64,000 nucleotides of DNA, taken from contig OZ007569.1 of NCBI GenBank assembly GCA_963931925.1, positions 7,103,957 through 7,167,956 on the forward strand, given 5' to 3'. The translations under genes were made by a program, and so were the position numbers. Of this stretch, positions 1-12,565 are shown one piece after another. Position 1 is the stretch's first letter, and each line of letters begins with the position of its first letter. Below the pieces are notes generated by a model. It ran no database searches, was not told the DNA's origin, and was given only the letters and a program-made list of their open reading frames with translations. The stretch comes from Onchidella celtica. Lineage: Eukaryota; Mollusca; Gastropoda; Systellommatophora; Onchidiidae.

Positions 1-3000
1 GCCAGTTTGGTTACCCTCTGTCTGCAACAACATTATCACCTGATACAACTGTGTCGAATAACAACCTTATACTTCATTTTGGGCACTGTTGGAATATTTT
101 CGGAGTCTACAGAGTAAGTAAAGTAATCAATACCGAGTGAGTGTCAGATGGTCTCCACGGCCATTCCAGGTTTCACTGTCTGTCTCGATCTCCCTACCCA
201 CCCCCCCCCCCCCCAGCCCACAAATCCCCGCTTAGTTGGATCCTATCATCTATCATTCTGTTTATTCTGTCTGTATATTTACATAACTATCTGTCCACTA
301 GAAATGATGACAGTGACCTTTCCTGGCGTACTCGGAACAACAGCTGCCCGACTAACCTGCATTGGAAAGTCTATAATGTTCAAATATTGCTTAAAACGAA
401 GTCTAATGACAAGGTTTTAGTGAGCTGTGGCCGTCTTCGTAATCACTGTGTTAACTTAAGTAAATACGTTATTGAACCGGTGTTTTCGCAACAACAACAA
501 AAAACTGAAAAAAAGGAGTATTCATAAACAATGCATTAGTTTTACGCACTGGCGTCGTTAGCCTATTGTAACTTTCGTTCCAGAGACGACATAACACTGT
601 CCCCAATTCATGGTGACATCACCTCATACCTGACAGCGGGGCGGGTAACGCGACTCTCTGCTATCACCAGACATACCGTCCAGTCTAAGCCGGCCCATTG
701 AAAAGACATTTCAGCAAAGACAAATATTTGTCCAGCACCACCAGGCCAGTTTGGGAGACCGTGGCAATAACTGACAAGCAAACATAACTCTCGACAAAGT
801 TCGTAACCTGACCGGATTCGCCCGCCTCGTGATGACAAGACTTTGTTGGTGCTGAAGACACACATGAAAACACTGTCAGTTTACGTCAGCTTTGGCCAGG
901 TTTCAATGAGCGTGTTTGGCGACCCATTACTCATTCAAGGTTACACACATCACACTGGCAAGAATGTCAATGGTTAATCTTTCGCCGTCATTAAAGGCCT
1001 CTAATCAAGAAGGTCCCTTTATGCTTTCACGTACAGCTTGCTTGTTGATATTTGTCAATAGAGTCGTAGAAACCGACATCAGTCATTTCTAATGCATCCC
1101 TTTCCTGAGCTTATTCAATGATTTTAACGAAAAATAATCCTATTGCCACCACTAAATAATGTTGTTGTTTGAAAGAAAAGGGGGTGTTTAAAAAAGGGAA
1201 GGGGCAATTATGGGGCCACATTGGGCTATTTTTCCACATTATATGTTGTACAGAGCCCACACTCCAATGTCATTTTCATTCATTTACTGTCTTGTGTTAT
1301 ATTCTGATCTTTACCCAAAAAATAATGTGCCTCTATTATGCAATTTCTGACAGCCATATTGAATTCGCACCAAAACCTGGAACACATATAGATTAGTTTT
1401 AAGCGTTTTTTTGCTGAAATTTGGCATGTGTGTTCAATAGATACAATATCTACAAAATGACCGAAGAGAATTCTGATATCTCTTATAGTTGTGAAGTTAC
1501 TGTCTTGACTTTTTGCCTTTTATTTTGATTCAAATAATTAACCGATTCATAACCTGAGGTTGAAAGTTTTTATTTACCCTGACATTAATAATTGATGAAT
1601 CAAAATATCCTTTGGTCACTTTGTGCATACACACACATTTAATCTACATTTCCTCCAAAATTTGAGCTTTCTATCTTTAAAACCTACATTTTTATCAGCT
1701 GCCCCAGTGACCCAGGTATGCCCCAATTGTTTTTTCATCACTTTGTTGATCCTTGCTTCGACCTGACCTCACAATAACATCCTTTTAACACATTTATGAG
1801 TAGAATTAAGTCAAGAAAACTATTCTATTGCTTAGATAAGATGTCAAACTACCCAAAAAATGGAATAATCCCATTTTTGATATCTCGACCCAAATTCATC
1901 TTATTATAGCCTCTGCCCGTGTGGCCACTTACAAGTAACCAGACCACGGACGTTAGCACTGACACCAAAATACACGCACACCCTCGTTTATCTATAACAA
2001 ACAGATTGACCCTAGTACAGTATCACATGGAAAGATGACAGCGGCCATCGCACTTGTCGCGGACAAGCGCAGACTCTAATATGACGCCAGACTTCACGGT
2101 CATTCCCCAACATACACATACTTGAATACATAAACACAAAACAAAGCAAACATAGCTCTAATGATGTCTTCTCATGACAAGTCACCCAGTGCTCGGCGAA
2201 CACGTTCAAGATGTTACCGATTCAAATTTAAAAACCCTAACTAACGGGCTTGGGAGAGGATGAACTGAAAATGACAGTCAAAGCCCAGAGGACGCGGGAA
2301 GAGGGCAAGGTGGTGGAGGGAAAAACTGAACATGATTCATGCAGTGTCAGCTTTGGCAAGATTCCAGTCAGCATGTGCTGATACAAGCGACACCTTGCTC
2401 TCAAGTGCACGATTCAGTTATGGCAAGCAAACAAAACAAACCTTCGATGCATGTCATAAATTTCATCAAATAATCAATAGGCCATCTCGCTCATTGGTCT
2501 GATATCCCTCCAACAGGTGTTTGCTTGAAACTGATCCGGTCATAGCAGACCGTTTCATTTTTGTCTCTTTTAAGTGAGAAAGGTGAAAAGGGATATATAT
2601 ATGTTCTCTCCTTAGTTAGGTTTCATAAAAACTACGTCCAAAGGATACTGAGGGAAAGTGAGGAGATCATAAATACAAGATTTGAACACACATAAGGTCC
2701 AAGCTCGTTTTCATCCTAGCACTCCAAGTGCGAACACATCGGAATAATGTGAACGGGGGTTATAATAATATAACCCTCTTCAAACCAGAGTCCCCACTGT
2801 AACACAATTTGCAACAAAGGACGGAGCGTGGCACAAGACTTCAATGAATCGTTTTATTAAAGGCGACACTTTTTCTTCGCAGCGTCCCAGCGATTCTTCC
2901 CGTGTCTATTCACCGACTCACCTGAACATATTCACCTGTAATTTTACAGCCGGCTGAACCGTGTCAAAGTCCATCTCAGTTTAATTTACATAATTCAGAC

Positions 3001-5719
3001 CAGAGGGAAATTTTGCTGGCCCGCCTCAGCTGATCCCGAGCTTTCTGACCGCTGGAGTGGACACATTTAAAATACAGCCCCAGGGCCAAAAACATGGTCC
3101 CCGCTGAAGTTTTGTTGTTTCTTTTACCTCCGATGAAAATGATGAATCTGATTTCTGAGCATACCACTCTGAACAACCTTTGATTTCAATTTACTGCACA
3201 CCTATGAGAGGAACTTTAAGTATTTACAGCACGGCCTTCTGTACTTCTCATCATCAAATGTAGTACACTCCTTACTGTTGACACCCCCCCCCCACACACA
3301 CACACACAGGATGCCGCCGCAGAAAAATCATCCACAAAAAAATGAAGGATCTTCAAAGTTTCATTTTAATGTTATTTTTATTTCCCATTGTCGTCTGGCA
3401 GAGAGTGAATTACAGACATAGGTCACAGTGTTCAACGAATTCCCTTTTTTTTAAATGGTTGCATTGCAAGGAAAGAGCTACCGTAAGATGAATACACTGC
3501 GGGTGGGGTGAGGGAGGCAGGATAGCTGGAAAGTACATTCGGACACTTCGCTGGATAGTCTTGTGGATGTTAGCTACTAAAACTATTTAACACTTATTCT
3601 GGATGCACTACTAAATACAGCCACCGTTACGTCACACTATATAGCGAGTACATTACAACGAGTGCATTATCACGTCGCCAACTGATCTAGATCAAACTGC
3701 AGCCGCTAACAGGCAAAAGCCATTTACCTGCACACAGGTGTTCAGTTACCAACAAGGTCAGGTCTCCCTCTCTTTGATTAGCCTGACAAGCTATGTTTAC
3801 TAGAACCGTATCTATGTCAATTTAGGCCACACACTGTTCTGCCCCAGAGTAAAGGAGCCACCTACTTTACTTGCTGGTGTAACCAAACACGATCATTCAT
3901 CTTCTCCTCCTCTCCTCCCCCCCCCCCCCCCAAACTTCTCTGTTAATACAAAATGGAAAATCCCACATGCCCCCACCCCCCTTTCCTGAATGACAAGTGC
4001 CCGATTTCATAACCTTTCACCCTGCACAATTAAACGAATGACAGGCCAGGTCAGCACGGCAGTCTAAAAGCCAACATTATCAAATTGAATGGTAAATGAC
4101 ATATTAATATTTCCTACCACAAAAACATGTGTTCACATAGCAATTTCTCTAAGCCAGTGACTGATGAGGGTGACTGGTGACGTTGATCGTGAGGGCTTAT
4201 TACAGCGTCTGATGATAATGTTTGATCACCGTGTCGTTGTTGCTTTCCCGGGGCCAGTCTAACCCTTTGCTCACCTCTAGCCACAAAAGCCCTACGACAT
4301 TTCTATAATATAAATCAGAGCGAGTGCAAAACCTACTCGAGAACCCCGAAACAAGCACACAGCCCACGACGGATGACTGAAATGGTGGGAACATAATTAT
4401 TCTTATAAGGCTGTTGTTATTAGTACGTAGGCACCCCCAAGAGTTTTGCGCTAAGGGCGCGCACGTATGCGTACCTTTCTCTAACCCCGTCCTTGTCCTC
4501 AACCCTAAACCTTATTGAATCCAGAACCCTGTCGCTACTCTTTTAAACAAAAAACCTGGAGGAAAAGAAAATGAAAATCTGAAAGAATAATTAATCAAGG
4601 CTGGTGTCAAGGAGCATTTCGGGAGGAGCTCTGTAACTCTGGAGACATAAAAGGCTTTTAAATACGTACCCCTGGCGCAAAAACAAATTTGGGGGACGTA
4701 CGTCTCTGTAACAACTTTCTTCTTACAATGCTCTGGAAGGACAATTTTCAAAGTTGAGTCTCGCCACTTTCACGCCATGTTTTTTTTAGGCGGACACTCT
4801 CAGTTTTTCCTGTCCGGATTTTGTAGGGAGTTGATCCACATTGGAGTAACTGAACATTCAGCATGTTCATTAGAAAAAAAAAAGATGCATGTCAAATGCA
4901 GACTCACAAATGTGAAATTAGAAAAACTGCCAGTTAGTACTGCGCTGAAAGCCAATCTAACAGCCAGAAGAAACAATCGACCTACCGAAAACGGGGGAAA
5001 AAAAACCGGCTTGGGTTCTGGTTTGTAGGAGTTGAATTTTCCTTTTCTAAATAAATTTATTAACAATCGATCTGAATAGTTGCTGAAGCTTGGCAAAGTA
5101 TTATCATTATGTCGACCGCTGTGAACGACGTAAGGGTACGATAATAGGAGAATAAAAAAACACCTTTCTGGCATACTAGTGTCATGAAATTGAAACAAAC
5201 AAAAAAACAATTATTAAATAGATTCTGGTTTCAAGTTCCATTCTGCATGAAAACGCCCACACACCTGGCCCGATGCCAGTCTCGGTGCTCGCGTTGACGC
5301 ACTCATGCGGAGTCTTGGCGGGTTTCCTGGCGTCACTAACATACACCAGCACTTTCCTAAGTGGGGCCGAGGCTGGATAATAGCAGGGTCAACAAGGATT
5401 TAATCCACCAAGTGGAACTGGATCAGATACAATCTGTGACTGATACTGGCGCAAACGGCTTCAGGGTACCCTAGAACCGGCGCGGTCAGACCCCACCTCT
5501 GTATGCATGTCTTTAGACAACTTCAGCCGTAAATCTCGAAAACTCGCTCAAGAAACAAAAAAACAAACAAAATCCACCCGCACACTTTAACTCATTCCTT
5601 ATGCCGACTTTTGTGGGTGTGACGGGAACTCCTAACACTATCCAGTTTGAAATCTAAACGTAGTTCAAAGCTGTTTTTTCTTTCACCCAGTATAAACACA
5701 AGACACAATACATTACATT
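1..5719. other. non-coding stretch, probably intron
   Basis: I recognise no conserved exon on either strand. The stretch contains a 14-base C run (201-214), a 15-base C run (3917-3931), a short CA microsatellite near 3296-3307 and an AGTAAGTAAAGTAA block near 113-126 that resembles the tails of short retroposons elsewhere in the window. Open frames here are short, lack family motifs and overlap simple sequence. Its likely status is intron 2 of the minus-strand MAPKBP1/WDR62-like gene, because that gene's third exon is not found between here and 21291. Confidence 0.5.
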
Positions 5720-5797
5720 TAAGTTTATTACTTTACTTTACTTTTCCGATCCAGCAGTCTTCTGGGCTTGTGCCCTTCGACTTATTTACGTTTATTA
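5720..5797 (-). repeat. short retroposon fragment with AAAGTA-type tail
   Basis: On the minus strand a 56-bp segment (5786-5731) ends in GGAAAAGTAAAGTAAAG. It is flanked by an 11-bp imperfect direct repeat (TAAGTTTATTA at 5720-5730, TACGTTTATTA at 5787-5797), which looks like a target-site duplication. The tail resembles that of the insert at 42780-42865, although the bodies differ. I infer a 5'-truncated SINE or LINE 3' end. The repeat is short and has one mismatch, so the duplication could be chance. Confidence 0.45.
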
Positions 5798-6521
5798 AAG
5801 AAAATTAATGAACCAGGACGGGATTCAGTATAATTTGGAGAGGTTGGCTTAGAAATCAGTATTTGAAAATCGGTGTATACTCAGCCGAATATTCGGCTTT
5901 CCGTAGTGAATGAGTTAAAATATAACCACGGCTTTTGTCCACCGCCTCCTTCCCCTGCATCGCGCTTAAAGAATAACATCGAACAACAGCATTAGAGAAT
6001 GTGATAATGAAACCGTTTTCCTGCTGAATTCTGACCCCACCCCCCCCCCCCAAATTTTAATTATCATGATAATTGCTAACATCTGTCAGGCACGGAGAAA
6101 GAAGACCGGTTTAATAGCGCCACAAACTGGGCGGCCGCTTTAATTTTGCATTACAAAACTTTCAGATGAATAACTTTGCTTTAGAGACATTAATCAGCCG
6201 GTCCAAGTGTTCATTCTGGTTCCTAGTCCCTGCCGTGCATGTAGCACCGTTCTGGTAGGGGCAAATAAGAAAATGAAAAATAAAAACCGAGAAGAAAGGC
6301 ATCAGGAAGGCCAGTATGTGACGGTACCACGCGGACTGACAAAACCTATGACAAGCCAAGTAGCCTTCGTCCTTTTTTGTTTTTTTTTGTGTGTGTAGTA
6401 ACGCAACACACAAAGCATGGACAGCCTTTCATACAAAAGGGCCAGATCTGAAAACTGACGATGCAGACAGCGGAAACACTTCAAATTAAAGCCATTCTAG
6501 ACATGGCATGTTATGTATTTG

Positions 6522-6936
6522 AATGATGATTTTAAAAAGACTAGCTGAGTTACCCGGCCCTGCCGGGGAGAAATATCTTTATTACTTGTAATGATCTAGA
6601 TCTCGGACAGAAAGTAAAGTTCCTTCCACAGACAAAAAATATACAATGACAGAATCAATATCGACTCGGATTCCGCGCCAACTCTGGAGTTTGTTTACCC
6701 TTTTTCGCTAAAGTTTACAGGCGATCCATGTTTTCGTTATTCCACAATTTCCTTCCTTCAACGAATGAATGGTGAGGGAAACTGCGCCACGGTACTAAAC
6801 ATAGATCATAATAGCGTGTCCCTGTTCTAAAAGCATGGATTCGGAAGTGTTTGTTGCGAATTTTACGTGTGAATTATGCAACATGGACAAATTACCCAGA
6901 GTTTGCAGAATGTTTATAATGATGATTTTAAAAAGA
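6522..6936. mobile_element. 377-bp retroposon with 19-bp target-site duplication
   Basis: The 19-mer AATGATGATTTTAAAAAGA occurs at 6522-6540 and again, exactly, at 6918-6936. The 377 bp between (6541-6917) begins CTAGCTGAGTTACCCGGCCC. A related head, CTAGCTGAGGTCCTCGGCCC, begins at 15551. A long perfect duplication is the mark of target-primed reverse transcription, so this is probably a SINE or a truncated LINE. There is no ORF of note and no clear tRNA-type A or B box; the family is not identified. Confidence 0.7.
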
Positions 6937-8086
6937 TACATTGTCTTGGTGCTTTTTTTTCCTTTCTCAGTGACCGCTGTTTAAAGTAAATTTCAATCCA
7001 CTTCGGGGACCGGCCGAATTAGCTGGCAGGCCGTCGGTTGCCAATGTCTGATTTAGACATACTGCCGTCTTACAGGACAAATTGCCGACCGCGGTACATA
7101 ACGGTAATAACGCATTAGTGCTGGACGCCGCAATAGTAATCCGCTTCTGAGGTAATGTGTGCACTGTGCAGCGGTTCCACAGCGTACTCTCCGCAGTGCT
7201 GTTCTCAAGTAATACAGTTGTATTGGGTGAGGTAAGTTCAAGTAATGTGTGGACAAAGCGCCTTTCACTGCTCACAACATAATTTTATTTTGATTGCGGC
7301 AGTTTGGGTTAAGAGGATTTGTAGGATAATCTCCAGGTGGTCGAGACCTCAGAGTGTCTGACAAGGTCTCTGAGTATTAGGAACTCGGGAATTAATAGCG
7401 TTGTCGTTCTACTCTCTTTCTCTCTCTCCTCTCCTCTATCCCCCCTCCCCTGTCTGTGTGTGCGAGAGAGAGTGTAGCATCTGCGGGCTACCCCTTGCCC
7501 TCCCCCGGTTTTGTTGTTGTGCTGGTGGCTGAGCATGTGTCCACTACTTCTTTCATTTTATTGTTGATAACCGCCAGAGTGTACTGTACTCCGTGACCTG
7601 ACCTTCTTTTCTAGTGAGTAGTTTTTTTCCTCGCTCGCTTGTTGTCAGGTGTTTTGACTCGTTCAGTAAATATTAGTATGTTCCCGAATATTCGATAACG
7701 TTGTGGAAACGAATGTTTACGCCAGATTTGGCCTTGAGTGATGTAACCTGATGACGTATTGATGCGTGATTGGTTAGTTTGTGCGAGGGCAAAGGTAACG
7801 TTTATTTCGGGAACTTTCTGTAGGAATGTTTATATATATAGACCTGTGTGAGTGGTTGGGGGTGAGTAAGTGAGTTTCCTTTTGTGTGGCGTAGATATTT
7901 AGTTTCGCTGGTGTCTTCCTAGTAATTTATTGTTCACTATACAGTTATTAAACTTTAGTATTATTTAATCTATCGTCGGATCTCGTGTTTATTTATTTTA
8001 CAGCTGTAATAGTTTCGTTTTCTAAAGGGTTGTAGTTAGATCAACTAACTCCCCCCTACTATAACGTGCTAGAACAACCTCAGCTG

Positions 8087-8090
<4 letters not shown>
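6937..8090. other. non-coding, promoter-like block of unknown origin
   Basis: No conserved protein is encoded. Around 7766-7840 there is an inverted CCAAT motif (ATTGG) followed about 60 bp later by a TATATATATAG block, and AT-rich sequence after it, an arrangement like an LTR U3/R region. I could not find matching TG...CA ends or a target duplication, so a solo LTR is only a guess. Confidence 0.25.
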
Positions 8091-8124
<34 letters not shown>

Positions 8125-8129
8125 ACACA
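8091..8129. repeat. GA/CA compound microsatellite
   Basis: An uninterrupted (AG)n run of about 15 units at 8091-8120 passes directly into a short (AC)n run. Confidence 0.95.
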
Positions 8130-8711
8130 AACCCTTCACATACGTACAAAAGTTCACACCGGTGACTTCATTCCCACATCATTGACCCTTTTTCATTATT
8201 TTCAAAGCAAAAAATTAAAGACACTTCACAGAACTGATCAACATTAGTACACCTGTTCATGTTACCTGTGGGAAAACGACACCGACGTGGACATGCCACG
8301 ACCTATGTCAATCGCTTCACCATTACTGCCCTCGATGGCTTCATTCACAATAAATGATCCATAAAGACCAACAACTATCCAGGCAACGCCGGGATGCACT
8401 GTACAAAACACGACCTTTATGTGCCCACAAGGTACCTTGTTGGTCATGCCAACATCTCAAGGTCTGCAGCCGTTTGGAGCATTTATCTGGAGTAAGCAAC
8501 GTTGCTTTTTGAGTAATCCCATGTTTAAATCCGTTCCATTCTCTCACGATCTTCACACGGGGGCTCCGAGCGGGAAATGTTATTACAGCTAATAAACCAT
8601 GGGATGGTGGTCCGTCCGCATTAAAAGACAATCCTTTTATATCCCTAGTATGGCTTTCTTTGGACATAATTAAACATGGAGCATCCAGTTGTCATTGTCA
8701 CTTGAGAGAAT
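8130..8711. other. non-coding; overlapping open frames without recognised homology
   Basis: Minus-strand frames of 108 and 61 residues overlap at 8262-8667, but in different frames and without motifs I recognise. They may be remnants of an unidentified mobile element. I see nothing else here. Confidence 0.3.
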
Positions 8712-8899
8712 TGGATGGATGGATGGATGGATGGATGGATGGATGGATGGATGGATGGATTGATGGGTGGACGGATGGATGGATGGATGGACGGACGGAC
8801 GGATGGATGGTTGGATGGATGGATGGATGGACAGACGGATGGGTGGATGGACGGACGAGCGGATGGATGCATGGACGGATGGATGGATGGATGCATGGA
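8712..8899. repeat. GGAT tetranucleotide microsatellite, about 190 bp
   Basis: The plus strand repeats GGAT with scattered substitutions (GGAC, GGTT, GCAT). The first 50 bp are nearly perfect and the right part is more degenerate. Long open frames through it (repeating WMDG on plus, HPSI on minus) are artefacts of the repeat. Confidence 0.95.
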
Positions 8900-9011
8900 G
8901 GAATCGTCTCTGGGGAAGCCAAGTTCTTTAGGGAAGAAGGGGGAAGAGGCCAACAATACAATGAGCAGGTATACATTGTCAGGGTTTAAGTAATATAAAT
9001 GCCGTGCTGGG

Positions 9012-9600
9012 TCACGACTTGTAAGGAGTTGATTTTTCACGGTCTCGTTGATTATAACCAGCGTAATTTTGTCCTTGAACTGTTCTCGTGAACAGTTTGT
9101 TTTTGAAACACTTTTTCTTAGAGATGGAAAGAAAGTGGGGCGAGATAGAATAAATGGATAAGTTAGGAGTGACAGTGCAATTCTCGACCCCGTGATTTTG
9201 ATGAACACTTAGAAGGGAAGAGAAGGGGTGAATAAGGATAGATAGTTTAAGACGCTTAGTCGCGTTCAGAAATTCGTACATAAAATGTAGAAAGCACGAG
9301 GGTTTAAAGATTTCAGTAATTGTTTTGACATTTTAATTTGACCTTGTCTGTTTTTAGTACAAGGCCGTGACCAACTCCCACGTAGAATATATTAATACTG
9401 CGAGGTGAGCTCGCATGGATGCACCAATCAAATCTAGGGATTTGGACGGTAATTTGCAGGTGGCTGCACAGTATAAAAGCGTAGCCATACCTATGTCCAT
9501 TACTCCATACAGAAAATTCCAATCTGTGCAGGCGTCGGCACGATTCTGCCTGAAGAATCATAAGACTGTTGATTCATGTCTAGTCCACTATAGACATTGA
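9012..9600. repeat. diverged copy of repeat also present at 30.3-30.85 kb
   Basis: Several blocks match, in the same order, the segment 30340-30800 inside the TTAA-flanked element. The clearest starts at 9419 with a GCACCAATCA-type block, then a GGACGGTAA-type block and a CAGTATAAAAG TATA-like block. CCAAT and TATA motifs are spaced like a promoter. The ends of this copy are not visible, so the class of element is uncertain. Confidence 0.6.
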
Positions 9601-12519
9601 GATGAAGCCATATGCTTGAATGAGATATGCCCACTGCTATTGTCTACTGTTCCCTGGTAAAACCAGGGACCAAGTGTAAGTGTTTGTCCTTTGATGATTC
9701 AACAATGAACGAGGAACTGAACATAATTTATCCAGTAGGACAGGATTGCCGCATATGCTAGGAGTGCTACCCAAGAATGCAAGACAAAGATTTATATTGA
9801 CTTGCCACTAGTATGAATGTTTGGCATACACATCTGTGAATTGGGATTGATTTGTCTGGATGAGGCTGGGGATTGCCAGCCCATCCTAGAGTAGATCCAA
9901 TAGACTTAACTACGTCAGTTTATATTGACGAGCTTGATCCATTATAAGCGGTAGGCACAAATAGCTGAGAGGACATCGTCGCCAGAGACATTAGTATATT
10001 GCTTGATAGATAGTAGGCAGACTATATCTGAGAGATATATAACTAGTACTTAAATTGTTAGTGAGTCAGAATGATCATAACCTTATAGGAATCTAGAGAA
10101 GACTTCTCGTGACATATTATTGAATTTTCATTTGATGCTGCTGATATTGTCTTTTAGTATGTAATAGATCTAGACAAAATTGTTAGGAAATTTAATGTAA
10201 TTAAATTTGTGGCCCTGCAGGTCTGTTTATGAAACTTATTCAGATTGTTCTTAGTGTGTGGCATGGTACGAAAGAGTAAATAGTAAATACCTCTCGATTT
10301 AAAATGCAGTCATAATTCCATCATTGAGAAGACCCTCTTCATAACAGCTAGAGGGCACTACCACCCAGTACCAGATTTGTAACATACATTATATGTGTAT
10401 ATAACGAGAGACAAGCAGGAGACCCGACAGAAGGAAGAAAGAAGTAACTGACTGTCACTGACTGTCGGTAAAACTGAAGATTAAGGGCTGTACTGAGGGT
10501 ATTAGTATTTGCTCACATGTGAACTTCTGTGTCTGGGATAAGAGCATGGATACTTTAGGCCGCATTTGTCGTCACACGATACTTCTGAATAGTGAAAGAA
10601 AATCTTGATAAATTGTCTTTCAGGGTTTAGCAACATCAAATAAAATCGTGTTCACATAACAACAATTACTTGTGAGCTGTCACCAGTGGAGACTGCGAGT
10701 TGGTGGTGAATTTAATGACAAGTTCGGTACATTTTCGGTTCCGCGCCATCTGTTTTTGATCTGTCCTGAATTTCCTAAACCGTGTGGAAATTGACGTGGC
10801 AAAATCAATAAACTTCTTTTGTTGTACGACAAATCTACATTAATATATCAGTCAAATCTGAAACTTGAGAAGTGTGTTTGTAGGCGGGTACGAGTCGAGT
10901 GAAGAGAAACTGTGTGAGAGACTTGGAACTACACCAAAAACAGTAGTCCTGTGACTTTGTGAAGATCAAGCGTTGTAGCCTAGGCTGGCTAAAAAAAAAA
11001 AGGGGGGGGGGGGGGGGGGGAAAGCAAAAATGACGAAGACAAAATTTTATAGGAGACCAAAAAAAAAAAACCCACACATTTAGCATTGTGCTCCATTTTA
11101 TTAAGTGTTTAATTTCCATTTCGTGATGATCAAAGGAAACTATTAGTCATAAAAGATGAAAAGATACAGCACTTTTTAACTTGTAAAATGATTGGTATAA
11201 AGTGAAGTTGATCTACACTGGCGTGTACGGTCTTTCACCGTAGCACAGCAGAACGTTACTGTCACATTTGGACTCGCTTTACATCACATCACCCTTCTTG
11301 TTTTCATCGTGATAGTTCTCAATGACCAGTACAACCCATAACTCATTACTGAAATATTCGCCAAAACTGTCTGCTATTCTGTGCATTCTGCGGAAAGTTA
11401 CAGTAATGAATTTATCACACATTTAAACGTCAGATATTTTCTAACCCAGAAACCGCTGTTATCGACTGAAATCTAAACAATGATCTTGTACGCAAGTGAT
11501 AGAAAGCAAAACAGAAACAGAACATACATTAACACACACGAAAAAATGCCCGTGTGTTCCCATTCATGTTTGCGGCATGCCTTTACGAAAATGCATCTCA
11601 AGCGAAACCGTATAATGGGTAAAAAAAAGGTGGATGGTCGTTGACCCCAATTCATCTTTGCGAATTTATAAGGACGCACAAAAGTATGTCTGTGCCACAT
11701 GCTATATAAGCAAAATCCTGGCGTAAAAAACATGATGCCGCTGTGAACGGGGGAGTCACTGCGCCATAGAGTCCTTTTTAACCCTCCCCGAGGCTATGTC
11801 ACACGCCACTAGACTGTTTCCCCCTCTCACGCTACCAGAGTGACGGCCACACGACTGGGAGGGGATCTATACTCTTATTTATCGTATAAATTGAAGCACA
11901 CTTTTGGCATGAATACAGCACTCCCATGTATGTACACCAAGCTATGAAAGAAAACATGGCTGGGTCTATGTGTTCGTCAGGATAACAAACACAACACATC
12001 TACATGGCATCGTGAATGCGTTGTAATGACAACTGACATGTTTGTTGTGCTGTAAACAACATCAAGATCATTTCAACGGCAACAGAACAAACTTCAAAAC
12101 TGGTTCACTGGGGCATTTCTCTAATCAGCTGAAGATCAGAATGTCTATTATGTAGTGTTTGAGCATGCTGACACATTACTTGCCTTGTTCTGCTCCATCT
12201 GGGAAAATACACTATTTGAAAGTTACAAATGCCTACTTATGTGAACAGGTTGATGTAACAAACAAGTGACTGCTGTAATTTCGCCTCCTCTCCCCAGATT
12301 TTGTCCAGATACAGCAATAGCTTATAACATTACCATTCACTTATCAAACCTCAATCACTGAACAGTATCAAATTCATCCATGTCTGCCACATTAAAACAC
12401 TAATACTTCGACAAACGCAGGCCGCTGATTCCACACTAGATAATACTGGTGAGATTTTTGTACCATTCGCTTGGTTGTAGCTGTTATTTTGTTTGTTTCA
12501 ATCTTTCCACTTATAAACC
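9601..12519. other. non-coding stretch
   Basis: No conserved exon or RNA gene is recognised. It contains an A11 run followed by a G19 run at 10991-11020 and AT-rich unique-looking sequence. It is probably intronic to the minus-strand MAPKBP1/WDR62-like gene. Confidence 0.45.
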
Positions 12520-12565
12520 TATGTGTCACCTCACCTGTCACCTGTCGGCTTCATCGTCATCAATG

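Noticed and set aside
8645-9208. Long frames encoding HPSI or WMDG repeats
   Set aside because: They are translations of a GGAT microsatellite, open in several frames on both strands, with no flanking conserved sequence.
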